From assembly GCF_003053565.1 (NCBI RefSeq), contig NZ_QAXS01000008.1, forward strand, positions 1 through 64,000: 64,000 bases of DNA. Direction: 5' to 3'. A program made the translations under genes and the position numbers. A model generated the notes under the pieces. That model was not told the origin of the DNA and ran no database searches. It was given only the letters and a program-made list of their open reading frames with translations. The first letter of the stretch is position 1, and each line of letters opens with the position of its first letter. Origin of the DNA: Halanaerobium saccharolyticum. Lineage in GTDB: Bacteria > Bacillota > Halanaerobiia > Halanaerobiales > Halanaerobiaceae. Positions 44,707 through 53,629 of the stretch are shown here, piece by piece.

Positions 44707-45966
44707 ATGAGAAAGATGACATTTATAATTGCTGTTCTTTTAGTTTTAAGTCTTAATTTTACTGTGATGGCCCAGGAAGTTGTGACTGTTGAGGCCTGGA
44801 GTATTGCTGCTGACGGTCTGGCTGAAATAATACCAGCTTTTGAAGAGGAAACTGGTATCAAAGTTGAACTTAAAAAGACTGAAAATGCCACAATGAAACA
44901 GAACTTATTATTATCATTAAATGCAGGTACTGGAGCTGCAGATGTAGTTTTGATGGAAGATTTTTGGGCTCCAAGGTTTTTAGATACTGGAGGATTTGTT
45001 GATATTACAGATAGAGTGGAAGAGCATTATGGTAAATTTTTGGAATTTAAATGGGATCCAATCGAAATGAATGGTAAGTATTATGGAATGCCCTGGGATA
45101 TCGGCCCTGTAGGCTTATTTTATCGCAGAGATCTCTTTGAAGAAGCAGGTTTGGAATCAGATCCGGAAGCAGTTGCTGAAATGCTCTCTACCTGGGAAAA
45201 ATATTATGAGGTTGCAGAGAAAATCAAATCAGAAACTGGAACATATATGCTGGCTTATGGAAAATCAAATTATGATAATCGAATGTTCCAAAATATGCTG
45301 CAGCAGCAGAATCTTGGCTACTTTGATGAGACTGGAGAGGTTCTAATTGATCACCCTCAGGTAATTGAAACTGCTAAATATATTAACCAACTGTGGGAAG
45401 ATGATCTGGCACTTGATGCAGCCGAATGGACTACCGGCTGGTATGCAGCTATTGAAACAGGCGAAATTGCTACTGTGGTATCCGGTTCCTGGCTCGGAGG
45501 ATTTTTAAAAGGCTGGATTGCACCAGAACATGATGGAGTCTGGGGAGTAGTTCCTCTGCCTGCCTGGGAAGAAGGAGTAAGGACTGCAAATAATGGTGGT
45601 TCATCCTTATATATTACCAATCAGGCTGAAAATGTAGATAATGCTTTTAAATTTATCGAATATGCATTAACTCGCAATGAACCACAGCTGGCAATGTATG
45701 AAAGTCAGGATTTATTCCCATCCTTAACTTCAACTTATGAGGCAGACTTATTTGAAAAACCGGATCCATATTTTGGTGGGCAAAAACAGCGACAAACTTT
45801 TGCAGAACTGGCAGAAGATATAACTCCTTTCTATTTCACTACTGATTTTGATGAAGCAGCAACTTATGTGTCAAATGCTTTTGAAGAAATAGCACTTGGA
45901 GCAGAGGTTGAAGAGGAATTTAAAGACGCTGCTGAAAAAACTAGAAGAGAAACTGGACGCGACTAA
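44707..45966 (+). CDS. Sugar ABC transporter substrate-binding protein (family 1)
   Basis: 419 aa with signal peptide about 1-23 (LSLNFTVMAQE) and no lipobox. VTVEAWSIAADGLAEIIPAFEEETGIKVEL, NAGTGAADVVLMEDFWA and YGMPWDIGPVGLFYRRDLFEEAG are typical MalE-like features. AAGGAGG precedes the ATG. It is under the second AraR-type operator and is followed by a stem-loop and two permeases. The neighbouring GH42 suggests beta-galactosides or arabinogalacto-oligosaccharides as ligand; this is inference. Confidence 0.93.
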   Translation: MRKMTFIIAVLLVLSLNFTVMAQEVVTVEAWSIAADGLAEIIPAFEEETGIKVELKKTENATMKQNLLLSLNAGTGAADVVLMEDFWAPRFLDTGGFVDITDRVEEHYGKFLEFKWDPIEMNGKYYGMPWDIGPVGLFYRRDLFEEAGLESDPEAVAEMLSTWEKYYEVAEKIKSETGTYMLAYGKSNYDNRMFQNMLQQQNLGYFDETGEVLIDHPQVIETAKYINQLWEDDLALDAAEWTTGWYAAIETGEIATVVSGSWLGGFLKGWIAPEHDGVWGVVPLPAWEEGVRTANNGGSSLYITNQAENVDNAFKFIEYALTRNEPQLAMYESQDLFPSLTSTYEADLFEKPDPYFGGQKQRQTFAELAEDITPFYFTTDFDEAATYVSNAFEEIALGAEVEEEFKDAAEKTRRETGRD

Positions 45967-45980
45967 AAAGCAGTTATTAT

Positions 45981-46015
45981 AGTCAGGACAGTATTCTAAG
46001 TAAACTGTCCTGACT
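45981..46015 (+). other. Strong stem-loop between binding-protein and permease genes
   Basis: AGTCAGGACAGT pairs exactly with ACTGTCCTGACT (12 bp). Followed by TTAATTTAT, too weak for full termination. Confidence 0.85.
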
Positions 46016-46053
46016 TAATTTATATTATTTATTATCTTAACTGAGGAGCTAAA

Positions 46054-46920
46054 ATGATGAAAAAAAATAAAAGTGGATTAATCTTTACTTCACCATTTTA
46101 TATACTTTTTTTAACTTTTATGGTTTATCCAATTCTTTTTTCTTTTTATTTAAGTTTTAATAAATGGAATGGTGTTGGAGAAATGGAATGGGTTGGCCTG
46201 GCTAACTACATCAATTTATTTAGGGATGATCTTGTCTGGAAGTCTATGTTTAACGCCCTGTTTTTCTTTTTTACATATGTACCTGTAATGTTATTTTTAG
46301 CTTTAGTCCTGGCTGTGTTTTTAAATAGTAATATTAAAGGGAGAGGATTTTTTAGAGCAGCTGTTTATCTGCCCAACATCACCTCCTTAGTAGCGGTGGC
46401 CTTTACTTTTCAACTATTACTGGATAAAAATTATGGACTTTTAAATATGTTTTTATCCTATCTTGGAATTTCATCAATTAACTGGCTGGGAACCCCCCTT
46501 GGAGCCAGATTAAGTATTGATATGTTAATGATCTGGAGGTGGCTTGGTTATAATACAATTATTTTGCTGGCCGGACTGCAGTCTATTCCGGAGGAAATGT
46601 ATGAGGCGGCAATTATTGATGGAGCCAGTAAAGTTCAAAGTTTTTTCAGAATCACTGTTCCCTTAATGAAACCAGTTTTATTATTTACCCTTGTCCTCTC
46701 AACAATTGGAACTTTTAGAATGTTTACTGAGGTTTTTATTTTAACAGGTGGAGGGCCGGCTAATTCTACCTTAACTCCTGTAGTCCATTTATATAATACA
46801 GGTTTTAACTGGTTCAAATTTGGCTATGCATCCAGTATCACTTATTTAATTATTCTGATTACACTTATTTTATCAATGGTGCAGATGAAACTTTTAAATG
46901 AAAAGGAGGTAAAAAGTTGA
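46054..46920 (+). CDS. Sugar ABC transporter permease (MalF/UgpA type)
   Basis: 288 aa, six helices. FYILFLTFMVYPILFSFYLSF and the EAA loop MYEAAIIDGASKVQSFFRIT identify it. Ribosome site GAGGAG. It ends by overlapping the TTG start of the partner permease gene (TTGA arrangement), so the two are co-translated. Confidence 0.93.
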   Translation: MMKKNKSGLIFTSPFYILFLTFMVYPILFSFYLSFNKWNGVGEMEWVGLANYINLFRDDLVWKSMFNALFFFFTYVPVMLFLALVLAVFLNSNIKGRGFFRAAVYLPNITSLVAVAFTFQLLLDKNYGLLNMFLSYLGISSINWLGTPLGARLSIDMLMIWRWLGYNTIILLAGLQSIPEEMYEAAIIDGASKVQSFFRITVPLMKPVLLFTLVLSTIGTFRMFTEVFILTGGGPANSTLTPVVHLYNTGFNWFKFGYASSITYLIILITLILSMVQMKLLNEKEVKS

Positions 46921-47735
46921 AGCGGTTAAATAAATTTATCATGTATTTGATTTTAACTCTAACAGTTATCATAACAATTTTACCTTTTATCTGGATGATA
47001 AGTGCTTCCTTTAAAGATATTAGAGAAATCTTTAGTTATCCTCCAACTATTATTCCGGATAATTTTTCTTTTAGTAATTATCTTCAGCTTTTTGCTGAGT
47101 ACCCTTTTGCCAGAAATATTTTTAACAGCACTTTTATCGCAGTCACAGCCACCACCGGTTCTCTATTCTTTTGTACTCTTGGCGGTTTTGGTTTTGCCAA
47201 ATTTGATTTCAAATTTAAAAATCAACTGTTTTTAGTCTTGATTGCTTCCATGCTAATTCCACCGCAGAGTATTATGATTCCTTTATTTTTGGTATTTAAA
47301 AGGATCGGCTGGGTCAATACGTTTTATCCCCTGATTGTTCCCGGTCTGGCAAATGCTTTTGGTATCTTTTTTATGAGGCAGTATATGACTTCTATTCCAG
47401 ACAGTCTGATTGAAGCAGCCAGAATTGATGGAGGCTCTGATTTTTATATATTTCTTAAAATAATTGTTCCAATTGTCAAACCAGCTTTAGCAACTTTAGG
47501 TATTATCTTTTTTATGAACTCCTGGAATGCCTTTGTCTGGCCTTTAATAATCCTGCAGGATATAGAACTGCAGACTATTCCCGTGGTTTTAACAAATCTT
47601 CAGGGAGTAATTTATACACCCTATAATTTAATTATGGCGGGATCAGTGATCAGTATCATTCCATTATTTGTTGTCTTTATGTTTATGCAGCAGTATTTTA
47701 TTTCGGGTATTACAGCGGGAGCGGTAAAACAATAA
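46917..47735 (+). CDS. Sugar ABC transporter permease (MalG/UgpE type)
   Basis: 272 aa with LPFIWMISASFKDIREIFSYP at the N terminus and the EAA loop LIEAARIDGGSDFYIFLKI; about six helices. TTG start after AAAAGGAGG. It completes the second sugar importer. No ATPase gene is nearby, as for the first importer. Confidence 0.93.
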   Translation: MKRLNKFIMYLILTLTVIITILPFIWMISASFKDIREIFSYPPTIIPDNFSFSNYLQLFAEYPFARNIFNSTFIAVTATTGSLFFCTLGGFGFAKFDFKFKNQLFLVLIASMLIPPQSIMIPLFLVFKRIGWVNTFYPLIVPGLANAFGIFFMRQYMTSIPDSLIEAARIDGGSDFYIFLKIIVPIVKPALATLGIIFFMNSWNAFVWPLIILQDIELQTIPVVLTNLQGVIYTPYNLIMAGSVISIIPLFVVFMFMQQYFISGITAGAVKQ

Positions 47736-47762
47736 ATTAAATTTTTGAGGGAGATGAGTTTA

Positions 47763-49745
47763 GTGAAAAAAAATATTGAAGAATTTTTGTACGGAGTCTG
47801 TTATTATCCAGAGCACTGGGAAGATGAAATTATAGAAGATGACCTGAAGAGAATTAAAGAAGCCGGATTAAATGTTATTAGAATGGGCGAGTTTGCCTGG
47901 TCAAAATATGAAGTGGAAGAGGGAGTATTTAACTTTGATTTTTTAATCTCAGCTGTTGAGTTAGCTTCAAAGTATGGTCTGAAAGTAATCTTAGGAACTC
48001 CTACAGCTACGCCGCCTGCCTGGTTAACCAAAAAGTATCCTGAATCTCTGGCAGTTACTTATGACCGCAAGGTTATGCATCATGGTTCACGTCAGCATGT
48101 TAATCACACTTCTAAAAAACTTAGAGAATTATCAAAAAGAATAGTTAGAAAAATGGCTGAGGAATTTAAAGATTATGATAACGTTATTGGCTGGCAGATA
48201 GACAATGAATTAAACTGTGGGCTTGAACTAAGTTATGCTGATTCTGATGCTGAGGCCTTTAGAAAGTGGTTGAAAAATAAATATGGAAGCCTTAAAGCTT
48301 TAAATAAAGCCTGGGGAAATGTTTTTTGGAGTCTTGAGTTTACAGACTGGGAACAGGTTTCAGTTCCAAAGCCAACTCCAACTAAAGAAAACCCGAGTCT
48401 GCTTTTAGATTACAGGCGTTTTTACTCAGATATGACTATCGAATTTTCAAATCTGCAGACTGAAATTTTAAGAGAAGTAACACCTGATAAGTTTATTACC
48501 CATAACGGACTCTTTAATGTGATTGATTATGATAAATATATTAAAGAAGGCCTGGATTTCTTATCCTATGATTCCTATCCTCATTTTGGCGAGCGAAATA
48601 AAGTTGGTGACGGGAAAAAATGGAGTAGAAATTTATCTAGAGTTAGAGGCTATGATAATAAATTTATTGTCATGGAACAGGCTTCGGGACCTGGTGGCCA
48701 GGTTGATTATTTATTACCAACCCCAGAACCAGGACAGCTGCGCCTCTGGTCCTATCAATCAATAGCTCACGGTGCTTTTGGCATCCTACATTTCCGCTGG
48801 CGAACCTGTCCTTATGGTGCAGAAGAACTCTGGCATGGAATTTTAGACTATGACAATCAGGATAACCGCCGCTTAAAAGAGGTAAAGCAGCTTGCGGCAG
48901 AACTAAATAAATTTGGTGACATATTTTTGGAAGCAGAAACCCAGGCAGATGTTGCTATTTTAAGTGATTTCGATAATAAAATGAATGATCAAATTGAAAC
49001 CTATATTAAAAGTGACGAAAATGAGATTTATCAGGGGCTGAGAGCAGAAAATATTAGTGTTGATATTATTAGTGATATCGAACTGATTGATAATTATCAG
49101 CTGGTTTTTTGTCCCCGAATGATGATTATAGATGATTCGATGCTTGCTAAATTAAAGGCTTTTGCTAAAGCCAGCGGGACTCTTGTTTTTACTGCCCGCA
49201 GTGGTATAAAGGATAAGAACAACCATTATTACCGCCAGGAATTCCCCGGTAAAATAAGAGAGCTAGCCGGAATAAGTATCAGAGATTTTACAGTTATTCC
49301 AGAAAAGGAATATGAACAGGGCATAAAATTCGATCAGGAGCTATTAAAACCAGAACAATTTGTGGAGGTCATAGAACCTGATACTGCTCAATCGATTGCA
49401 AATTATACAAATAGATATTATAATAAACAGACAGCTATAAGTGAAAATAGTTATGGAGCCGGAAAAGTTATCTATTATGGATCATTCTTTAATAAAGATG
49501 GTGTGAGAAAAGTAATTAAGAAGCTTAAAGATGATCTTAATCATCATAAATTCGGTGAGATTCCAGAAGAAGTAGAAGTAGTAAAACTTCTTTCCGGTGA
49601 TAAAATTTACTATTTATTATTAAACTATAGTGATCAAGCTGTTAGAATTGATTTAGATTCAGAATATATAAATTTACTTACAGAAAAAAAGGTAAAAAAA
49701 GTAATAGAAAAGTATGAAGTAGTATTAATAAAAATGGATCAATAA
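47763..49745 (+). CDS. Glycoside hydrolase family 42 beta-galactosidase-like
   Basis: 660 aa, cytoplasmic. The TIM barrel opens with YGVCYYPEHWEDEIIEDDL and GTPTATPPAWLTKKYP. The acid/base glutamate is in GWQIDNELNCG (about 147), and the nucleophile glutamate in VMEQASGPGGQ (about 304). The middle Rossmann-like domain and the C-terminal beta domain are present. GH42 enzymes release galactose, some also alpha-L-arabinopyranose, from imported oligosaccharides. GTG 47763 is chosen because GAGGGAG lies 9 bases upstream; longer in-frame starts at 47745 and 47754 overlap that site. Confidence 0.92.
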   Translation: MKKNIEEFLYGVCYYPEHWEDEIIEDDLKRIKEAGLNVIRMGEFAWSKYEVEEGVFNFDFLISAVELASKYGLKVILGTPTATPPAWLTKKYPESLAVTYDRKVMHHGSRQHVNHTSKKLRELSKRIVRKMAEEFKDYDNVIGWQIDNELNCGLELSYADSDAEAFRKWLKNKYGSLKALNKAWGNVFWSLEFTDWEQVSVPKPTPTKENPSLLLDYRRFYSDMTIEFSNLQTEILREVTPDKFITHNGLFNVIDYDKYIKEGLDFLSYDSYPHFGERNKVGDGKKWSRNLSRVRGYDNKFIVMEQASGPGGQVDYLLPTPEPGQLRLWSYQSIAHGAFGILHFRWRTCPYGAEELWHGILDYDNQDNRRLKEVKQLAAELNKFGDIFLEAETQADVAILSDFDNKMNDQIETYIKSDENEIYQGLRAENISVDIISDIELIDNYQLVFCPRMMIIDDSMLAKLKAFAKASGTLVFTARSGIKDKNNHYYRQEFPGKIRELAGISIRDFTVIPEKEYEQGIKFDQELLKPEQFVEVIEPDTAQSIANYTNRYYNKQTAISENSYGAGKVIYYGSFFNKDGVRKVIKKLKDDLNHHKFGEIPEEVEVVKLLSGDKIYYLLLNYSDQAVRIDLDSEYINLLTEKKVKKVIEKYEVVLIKMDQ

Positions 49746-49790
49746 TTAAATTAACTGAGTCCAGTAATGACTATTTTAGGAGAGATTAGT

Positions 49791-50885
49791 ATGGCATCAG
49801 CAAATGATTTACCCAAGTATTTAAAACTAAAAAATACAATAATTGAGAGAATAAATAGAGGAGTCTATAAACCTGGAGATAAATTGCCTACCGAAAATGA
49901 ATTAGCTTCTGAATTCGATATTAGTCGGCATACAGTTAGGAAAGCAATGGATATTCTGCTTAATGAGGGACTGGTATCCAGGAAAGCAGGTTTAGGAACT
50001 TTTTTAAACAAGAGTTCAAAAAAAGAGACAAAATTAATTGGCTTTATTAGTCTCAATGTGCATGACTATATTTTTTCAGATATCTTTAATGGTATCGAAA
50101 CTGTTCTGCATGACAAGGGATATCAAATTCTCCTTTCCAGTTCTCAAAGTGATCAGGAGCGTGAAAAAACTATTCTGGAAGAGCTTTTAAAAAAGAATGT
50201 AGATGGTCTGATTATTGAGCCTGCCCATAGTGCAATCAGTTATCCTAACATTGGCATCTTAGAAAGATTTGTTAATAGTGAAATTCCAGTAGTTATTCTT
50301 GATAGTAAGTTTGATAATAAAAATTTTCATTATGTCGGTCTGGATGATGTTAATGGAGGTTATTTAGCAACAAAGGCTTTAATTGATTTAGGTCATAAAA
50401 ATATTGCTATGATTTATAGTAAGGTGCATCTACCTTTAATTGATAGATTTAAGGGCTATAAAAAAGCATTAGAAGAAGAGGGACTTCCAATTTATTTAGA
50501 TCATGTAAAAGAATGTTCACATACTGAGTTAGAAGATGTGACAGAATTTGAAAATCAGCTCAAAAACGCTGTGACTGAAATAATGGGCTGTACTAATCCT
50601 CCTTCAGCGATTTTCTGTGTTAATGATCAATTTGCTGTTAGAGTTAAGTCAATTTTAGAGAAAATGGGTTATCAGGTTCCGGCAGATGTTTCTTTAATTG
50701 GTTATGATGATTCTAATCTAGTCAAGCTGGACAATATATCTATTTCTTCTGTTGCCCACCCTAAAGAGCTGGCCGGTGAAAAAGCCGCCAGAATAATCCT
50801 GGACTGTATAAATAATCAGAGTTCAGCTTTTAAAGAAGACATTATATTTACCCCAAAAGTAATTTTAAGAGATTCTGTAAAATAG
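49791..50885 (+). CDS. AraR-like transcriptional repressor (GntR DNA-binding, LacI-type sensor)
   Basis: 364 aa chimera: a GntR winged helix (about 5-72: GVYKPGDKLPTENELASEFDIS, HTVRKAMDILLNEGLVSRKAG) joined to a LacI/periplasmic-type sugar-binding domain (IGFISLNVHDYIFSDIFNGIE ... ADVSLIGYDDSNL). This is the AraR design of B. subtilis, where arabinose releases the repressor from TTGTAC-type palindromes. Exactly such palindromes stand before the first gene and the transporter of this block, so it probably autoregulates the block. ATG 49791 is supported by AGGAGAG. The inducer could be arabinose or another sugar liberated by GH42. Confidence 0.9.
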   Translation: MASANDLPKYLKLKNTIIERINRGVYKPGDKLPTENELASEFDISRHTVRKAMDILLNEGLVSRKAGLGTFLNKSSKKETKLIGFISLNVHDYIFSDIFNGIETVLHDKGYQILLSSSQSDQEREKTILEELLKKNVDGLIIEPAHSAISYPNIGILERFVNSEIPVVILDSKFDNKNFHYVGLDDVNGGYLATKALIDLGHKNIAMIYSKVHLPLIDRFKGYKKALEEEGLPIYLDHVKECSHTELEDVTEFENQLKNAVTEIMGCTNPPSAIFCVNDQFAVRVKSILEKMGYQVPADVSLIGYDDSNLVKLDNISISSVAHPKELAGEKAARIILDCINNQSSAFKEDIIFTPKVILRDSVK

Positions 50886-50911
50886 TCAATAAAATAAAGA
50901 TAATAAATTAA

Positions 50912-50958
50912 GGCTGCTCTTATAAATCAGAATTAGCTTACTGATTTAGGGAGCAGCC
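50912..50958 (+). terminator. Stem-loop terminator after the AraR-like gene
   Basis: GGCTGCTC (50912-50919) pairs with GAGCAGCC (50951-50958), with inner AAATCAG/CTGATTT. The tail CTCTAATAAAA is poor in T, so termination may be incomplete. Confidence 0.65.
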
Positions 50959-50983
50959 CTCTAATAAAAAACTGTAATCTTAT

Positions 50984-51238
50984 TTACTCAAAATCAAGTA
51001 CCATACTCTTAACATTTACCCCACCAATTGACTTCAATTCTGCCTCCAGTGCCTCAACTTCAGTATTATCAGCAGTAATATCCAAAATAATCATTCCTTC
51101 ATCAGCACAGTTGCTGCTTTCGTGCATTCCCAATCTGGTTTTAATTATACAGCCGTGTTCTGTCAGGATTTTCTGAACTTCCGGAGCGGCATCAGTTCTC
51201 TTGTCAATTAAAATTGCCATAATTGTAGAATCATTCAT
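50984..51238 (-). CDS. TM1266-like ACT-fold protein (iron-only hydrogenase system regulator family)
   Basis: 84 aa. IMAILIDKRTDAAPEVQKILTEHG, the IKTRLGMH turn, MIILDITADNTEVEALEAEL and GGVNVKSMVLDF match the small ferredoxin-like ACT/NikR-C-fold family usually found near [FeFe]-hydrogenase maturation genes. It lacks a separate DNA-binding domain. GGGAGTGAT precedes the ATG at 51238. No hydrogenase gene is in the window, so it is an orphan here; its role is not established. It is divergent from the ROK regulator. Confidence 0.72.
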   Translation of the reverse strand: MNDSTIMAILIDKRTDAAPEVQKILTEHGCIIKTRLGMHESSNCADEGMIILDITADNTEVEALEAELKSIGGVNVKSMVLDFE

Positions 51239-51340
51239 TAAAATCACTCCCTGTTGAGATAGTTAAAAGTACTACTTTATTATTTATCTACAAAAACTAA
51301 ATTTCCTCTAAGAAAAGAAATTAAACAAAAATAAAACTAA

Positions 51341-51374
51341 TTTGTTTGACTTTCGAACAAATATTAATTATAAT
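51341..51374 (+). promoter_or_regulatory. Promoter and overlapping operator of the ROK regulator operon
   Basis: TTGACT (51346-51351), a 17-base spacer and TATAAT (51369-51374) make a strong promoter. TTTGTT (51341-51346) and AACAAA (51356-51361) form an inverted repeat, with inner GA/TC also symmetric, covering the -35 box. This is in the style of XylR/NagC operators and is probably used for autorepression by the ROK protein. Confidence 0.7.
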
Positions 51375-51460
51375 CAAATTGAAGTAAAAATATTTTTTTA
51401 AATAAAATATTCAGAAAATAAAAACTATTAAATATATTATCTCTAAAGAAGGGAATTACT

Positions 51461-52723
51461 ATGGAAGCAAAAGACAGCAAAAAAATTTTTGGCTGGTCCG
51501 GTCCGGCAGCAGGAGCAGCAATTTTTAGAATCATCAAAGAGATCGGACCACTTTCGAGAACTGAGATAGTAAAACAGACCGGTTTATCAAAATCGACTGT
51601 CAGTGTTCACACCAAAAAACTGCTGGAAATGGGTCTGATCAAAAAGGAAAAAGAAAAAACTGATAAAGCCGGCAGTGTGGGGAGAAACCGGCAGCTGCTT
51701 AAATTTGCCAAAAACAATGGTTATATTATAGCTATTGATCTCGGGGCAACAGGCTTAAATGTAGCGCTCTGTAATCTAGATGCTGAAATTATTGAAATGA
51801 AGGTCAGTGATATTTTAGTCAACAGCGGGCCCAAAAAAGTTATGAATAAAATTGACCAGCTGATAAAAGAACTTCTGGAGTCAAATCAGCTTGAGCAAAA
51901 AAAGATTTTTGGGATTGGAATGGGGGTTCCGGGTCCGGTTGAATTTTCTAAGGGTCTGCCGGTATCACCACCAATTATGCCCGGCTGGCACTTAAGCCCC
52001 TTAAAACAGATTTTACAGGAAAAATATAAATGTCCCGCTTTTATCGATAATGATGTTAATGTGATGGCAGTAGGAGAAAAACACGCAGGTCTGGCTCAGG
52101 ATGTTTCCAACTTTATTTTTATCAAAATTGGAACCGGAATTGGGGCCGGCATAATCTGTGAAGATAAACTTTACCGCGGCTCTAAAGGTTGTGCTGGAGA
52201 TATTGGTCATATTGGAATCGAAGGTGAGGAAGAATTATGTCCCTGCGGCAACCGGGGCTGTCTGGAAATAGTAGCAGCCGGACCGGCAATTGCCAAAAAA
52301 GCAAAAGCAGCCGCTAAAAATCGAGAAAGTGAAATTCTATTAAAGATTTTAAATAAAAAAGGAGATCTAACAGCTAAAGATGTAGGAGAGGCAGTCCGCA
52401 GAAATGACCTGGCTGCCATTAATATAGTCAAAAACAGCGGTCAAAAAATTGGCCAGGTTGCTTCTAGACTGGTTAACTTCTACAATCCATCTTTAATAAT
52501 TATCGGGGGAGGGGTTGCTAAAATCGGGAATCATCTAATTTCTGCAATCAAAGAGGAGGTGCTGCGCCGTTCTACTTCACTTGCTGTACAGGACTTAAGA
52601 ATCGAATTATCACAAAAAAATGACGAGATTGCTGTGATTGGAGCTGCTGCGATGGCGGTCAACGAAATTTATTCCCATGATAATGTAACTGAAATGATGT
52701 ATTTAGATGGCAGCAGCAAATAA
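51461..52723 (+). CDS. ROK-family transcriptional regulator (XylR/NagC type)
   Basis: 420 aa: N-terminal winged helix (about 20-75: GPLSRTEIVKQTGLSKSTVSVHTKKLLEMG), then an actin/hexokinase-like sugar-binding domain (IAIDLGATGLNVALCNL, FIKIGTGIGAGIICEDKLYRG) with the zinc motif CPCGNRGCLE (about 260). Such regulators usually repress sugar genes until a sugar binds. It starts the long operon that continues to 60605, preceded by a strong promoter with a palindromic operator. An active kinase role is unlikely because it has a DNA-binding domain. Confidence 0.92.
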   Translation: MEAKDSKKIFGWSGPAAGAAIFRIIKEIGPLSRTEIVKQTGLSKSTVSVHTKKLLEMGLIKKEKEKTDKAGSVGRNRQLLKFAKNNGYIIAIDLGATGLNVALCNLDAEIIEMKVSDILVNSGPKKVMNKIDQLIKELLESNQLEQKKIFGIGMGVPGPVEFSKGLPVSPPIMPGWHLSPLKQILQEKYKCPAFIDNDVNVMAVGEKHAGLAQDVSNFIFIKIGTGIGAGIICEDKLYRGSKGCAGDIGHIGIEGEEELCPCGNRGCLEIVAAGPAIAKKAKAAAKNRESEILLKILNKKGDLTAKDVGEAVRRNDLAAINIVKNSGQKIGQVASRLVNFYNPSLIIIGGGVAKIGNHLISAIKEEVLRRSTSLAVQDLRIELSQKNDEIAVIGAAAMAVNEIYSHDNVTEMMYLDGSSK

Positions 52724-52746
52724 ATGAGCTCAAAGGAGGTGTGATT

Positions 52747-53565
52747 TTGAAAAGAATAATCGCTGTAAACTCAAATACCTACCACGGATTTTCACTTAAA
52801 GATGCTATTTCAGGGATCAAAGCAGCTGGCTTTAACTACATTGAACTTACTGCTACCAAGGGCTGGACAGAACATGTTTTTCCTACCATGTCTTTAAATG
52901 AATTATATGAGGTCGAAGAGCAGCTGATTGAGGCCGGCTTAACTCCAATTTCTTTAAGCGGCCACACCAATCTAATGGACAATAATCGCCTTGATGATTT
53001 TATTGCCAATATCAGGCTGGCCCATTTTTTTGGTTGTAAATATATAATTTCTTCAATTGGAGAGGCCCATCTTGAAGATCAGGCTGAGCTTTCTGATCAG
53101 AAGACTGCGGAAAATATTAAAACTTTAATTCCCTACCTCGAAGATTACGGTCTGATTTTAGGTCTTGAAAATCACGGCAAACATGGAACGGGAAAGCAGC
53201 TTAAAAAAATTGTTGACCTGATTGACTCTGAGCGAGTTGTAGTCAATTATGATACGGCCAATGCAATTTTTTATGGAGAAGAAAACCTTGATTTAAAAGC
53301 TGATTTGAAGTTTGCCCTGGACAAAGTTGGCCATCTGCACTTAAAAGATAAGGCGGGTGCTCAAAAAGAGTGGAATTTTCCCGCTCTGGGCAGAGGAAAT
53401 ATTGACTTTAAGCCGCTATTTAAGCTATTAAAAGAAAGTGAGAATAATTCACCTTTCAGTATTGAAATAGAATTTAGAGAGGACGGCCCTGCAGATCTGG
53501 CAGAGGTTAATCAGGCAGTCAAAGATTCCTATCAATTTTTAAAAGAAGCTGGTTTTAAACTCTGA
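52747..53565 (+). CDS. Sugar isomerase/epimerase-like TIM-barrel protein
   Basis: 272 aa, AP endonuclease 2/xylose-isomerase-like superfamily. Metal ligands are visible: glutamate in LILGLENHGKHG, aspartate in VVVNYDTANAIFYG, histidine in VGHLHLKDKAG and glutamate in SIEIEFRED. The RGNIDFKPLF loop is also typical. TTG 52747 lies 7 bases after AAAGGAGG. It shares the ROK transcript, and a Gfo/Idh gene follows. It could isomerise or dehydrate a keto-sugar or keto-inositol; substrate unknown. Confidence 0.87.
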   Translation: MKRIIAVNSNTYHGFSLKDAISGIKAAGFNYIELTATKGWTEHVFPTMSLNELYEVEEQLIEAGLTPISLSGHTNLMDNNRLDDFIANIRLAHFFGCKYIISSIGEAHLEDQAELSDQKTAENIKTLIPYLEDYGLILGLENHGKHGTGKQLKKIVDLIDSERVVVNYDTANAIFYGEENLDLKADLKFALDKVGHLHLKDKAGAQKEWNFPALGRGNIDFKPLFKLLKESENNSPFSIEIEFREDGPADLAEVNQAVKDSYQFLKEAGFKL

Positions 53566-53629
53566 TTTTAAGTTTCTATCTCAAAAATCAAAATTATCAG
53601 CTGCAGCAAATGAGGAAGGGAGGTAGTGA

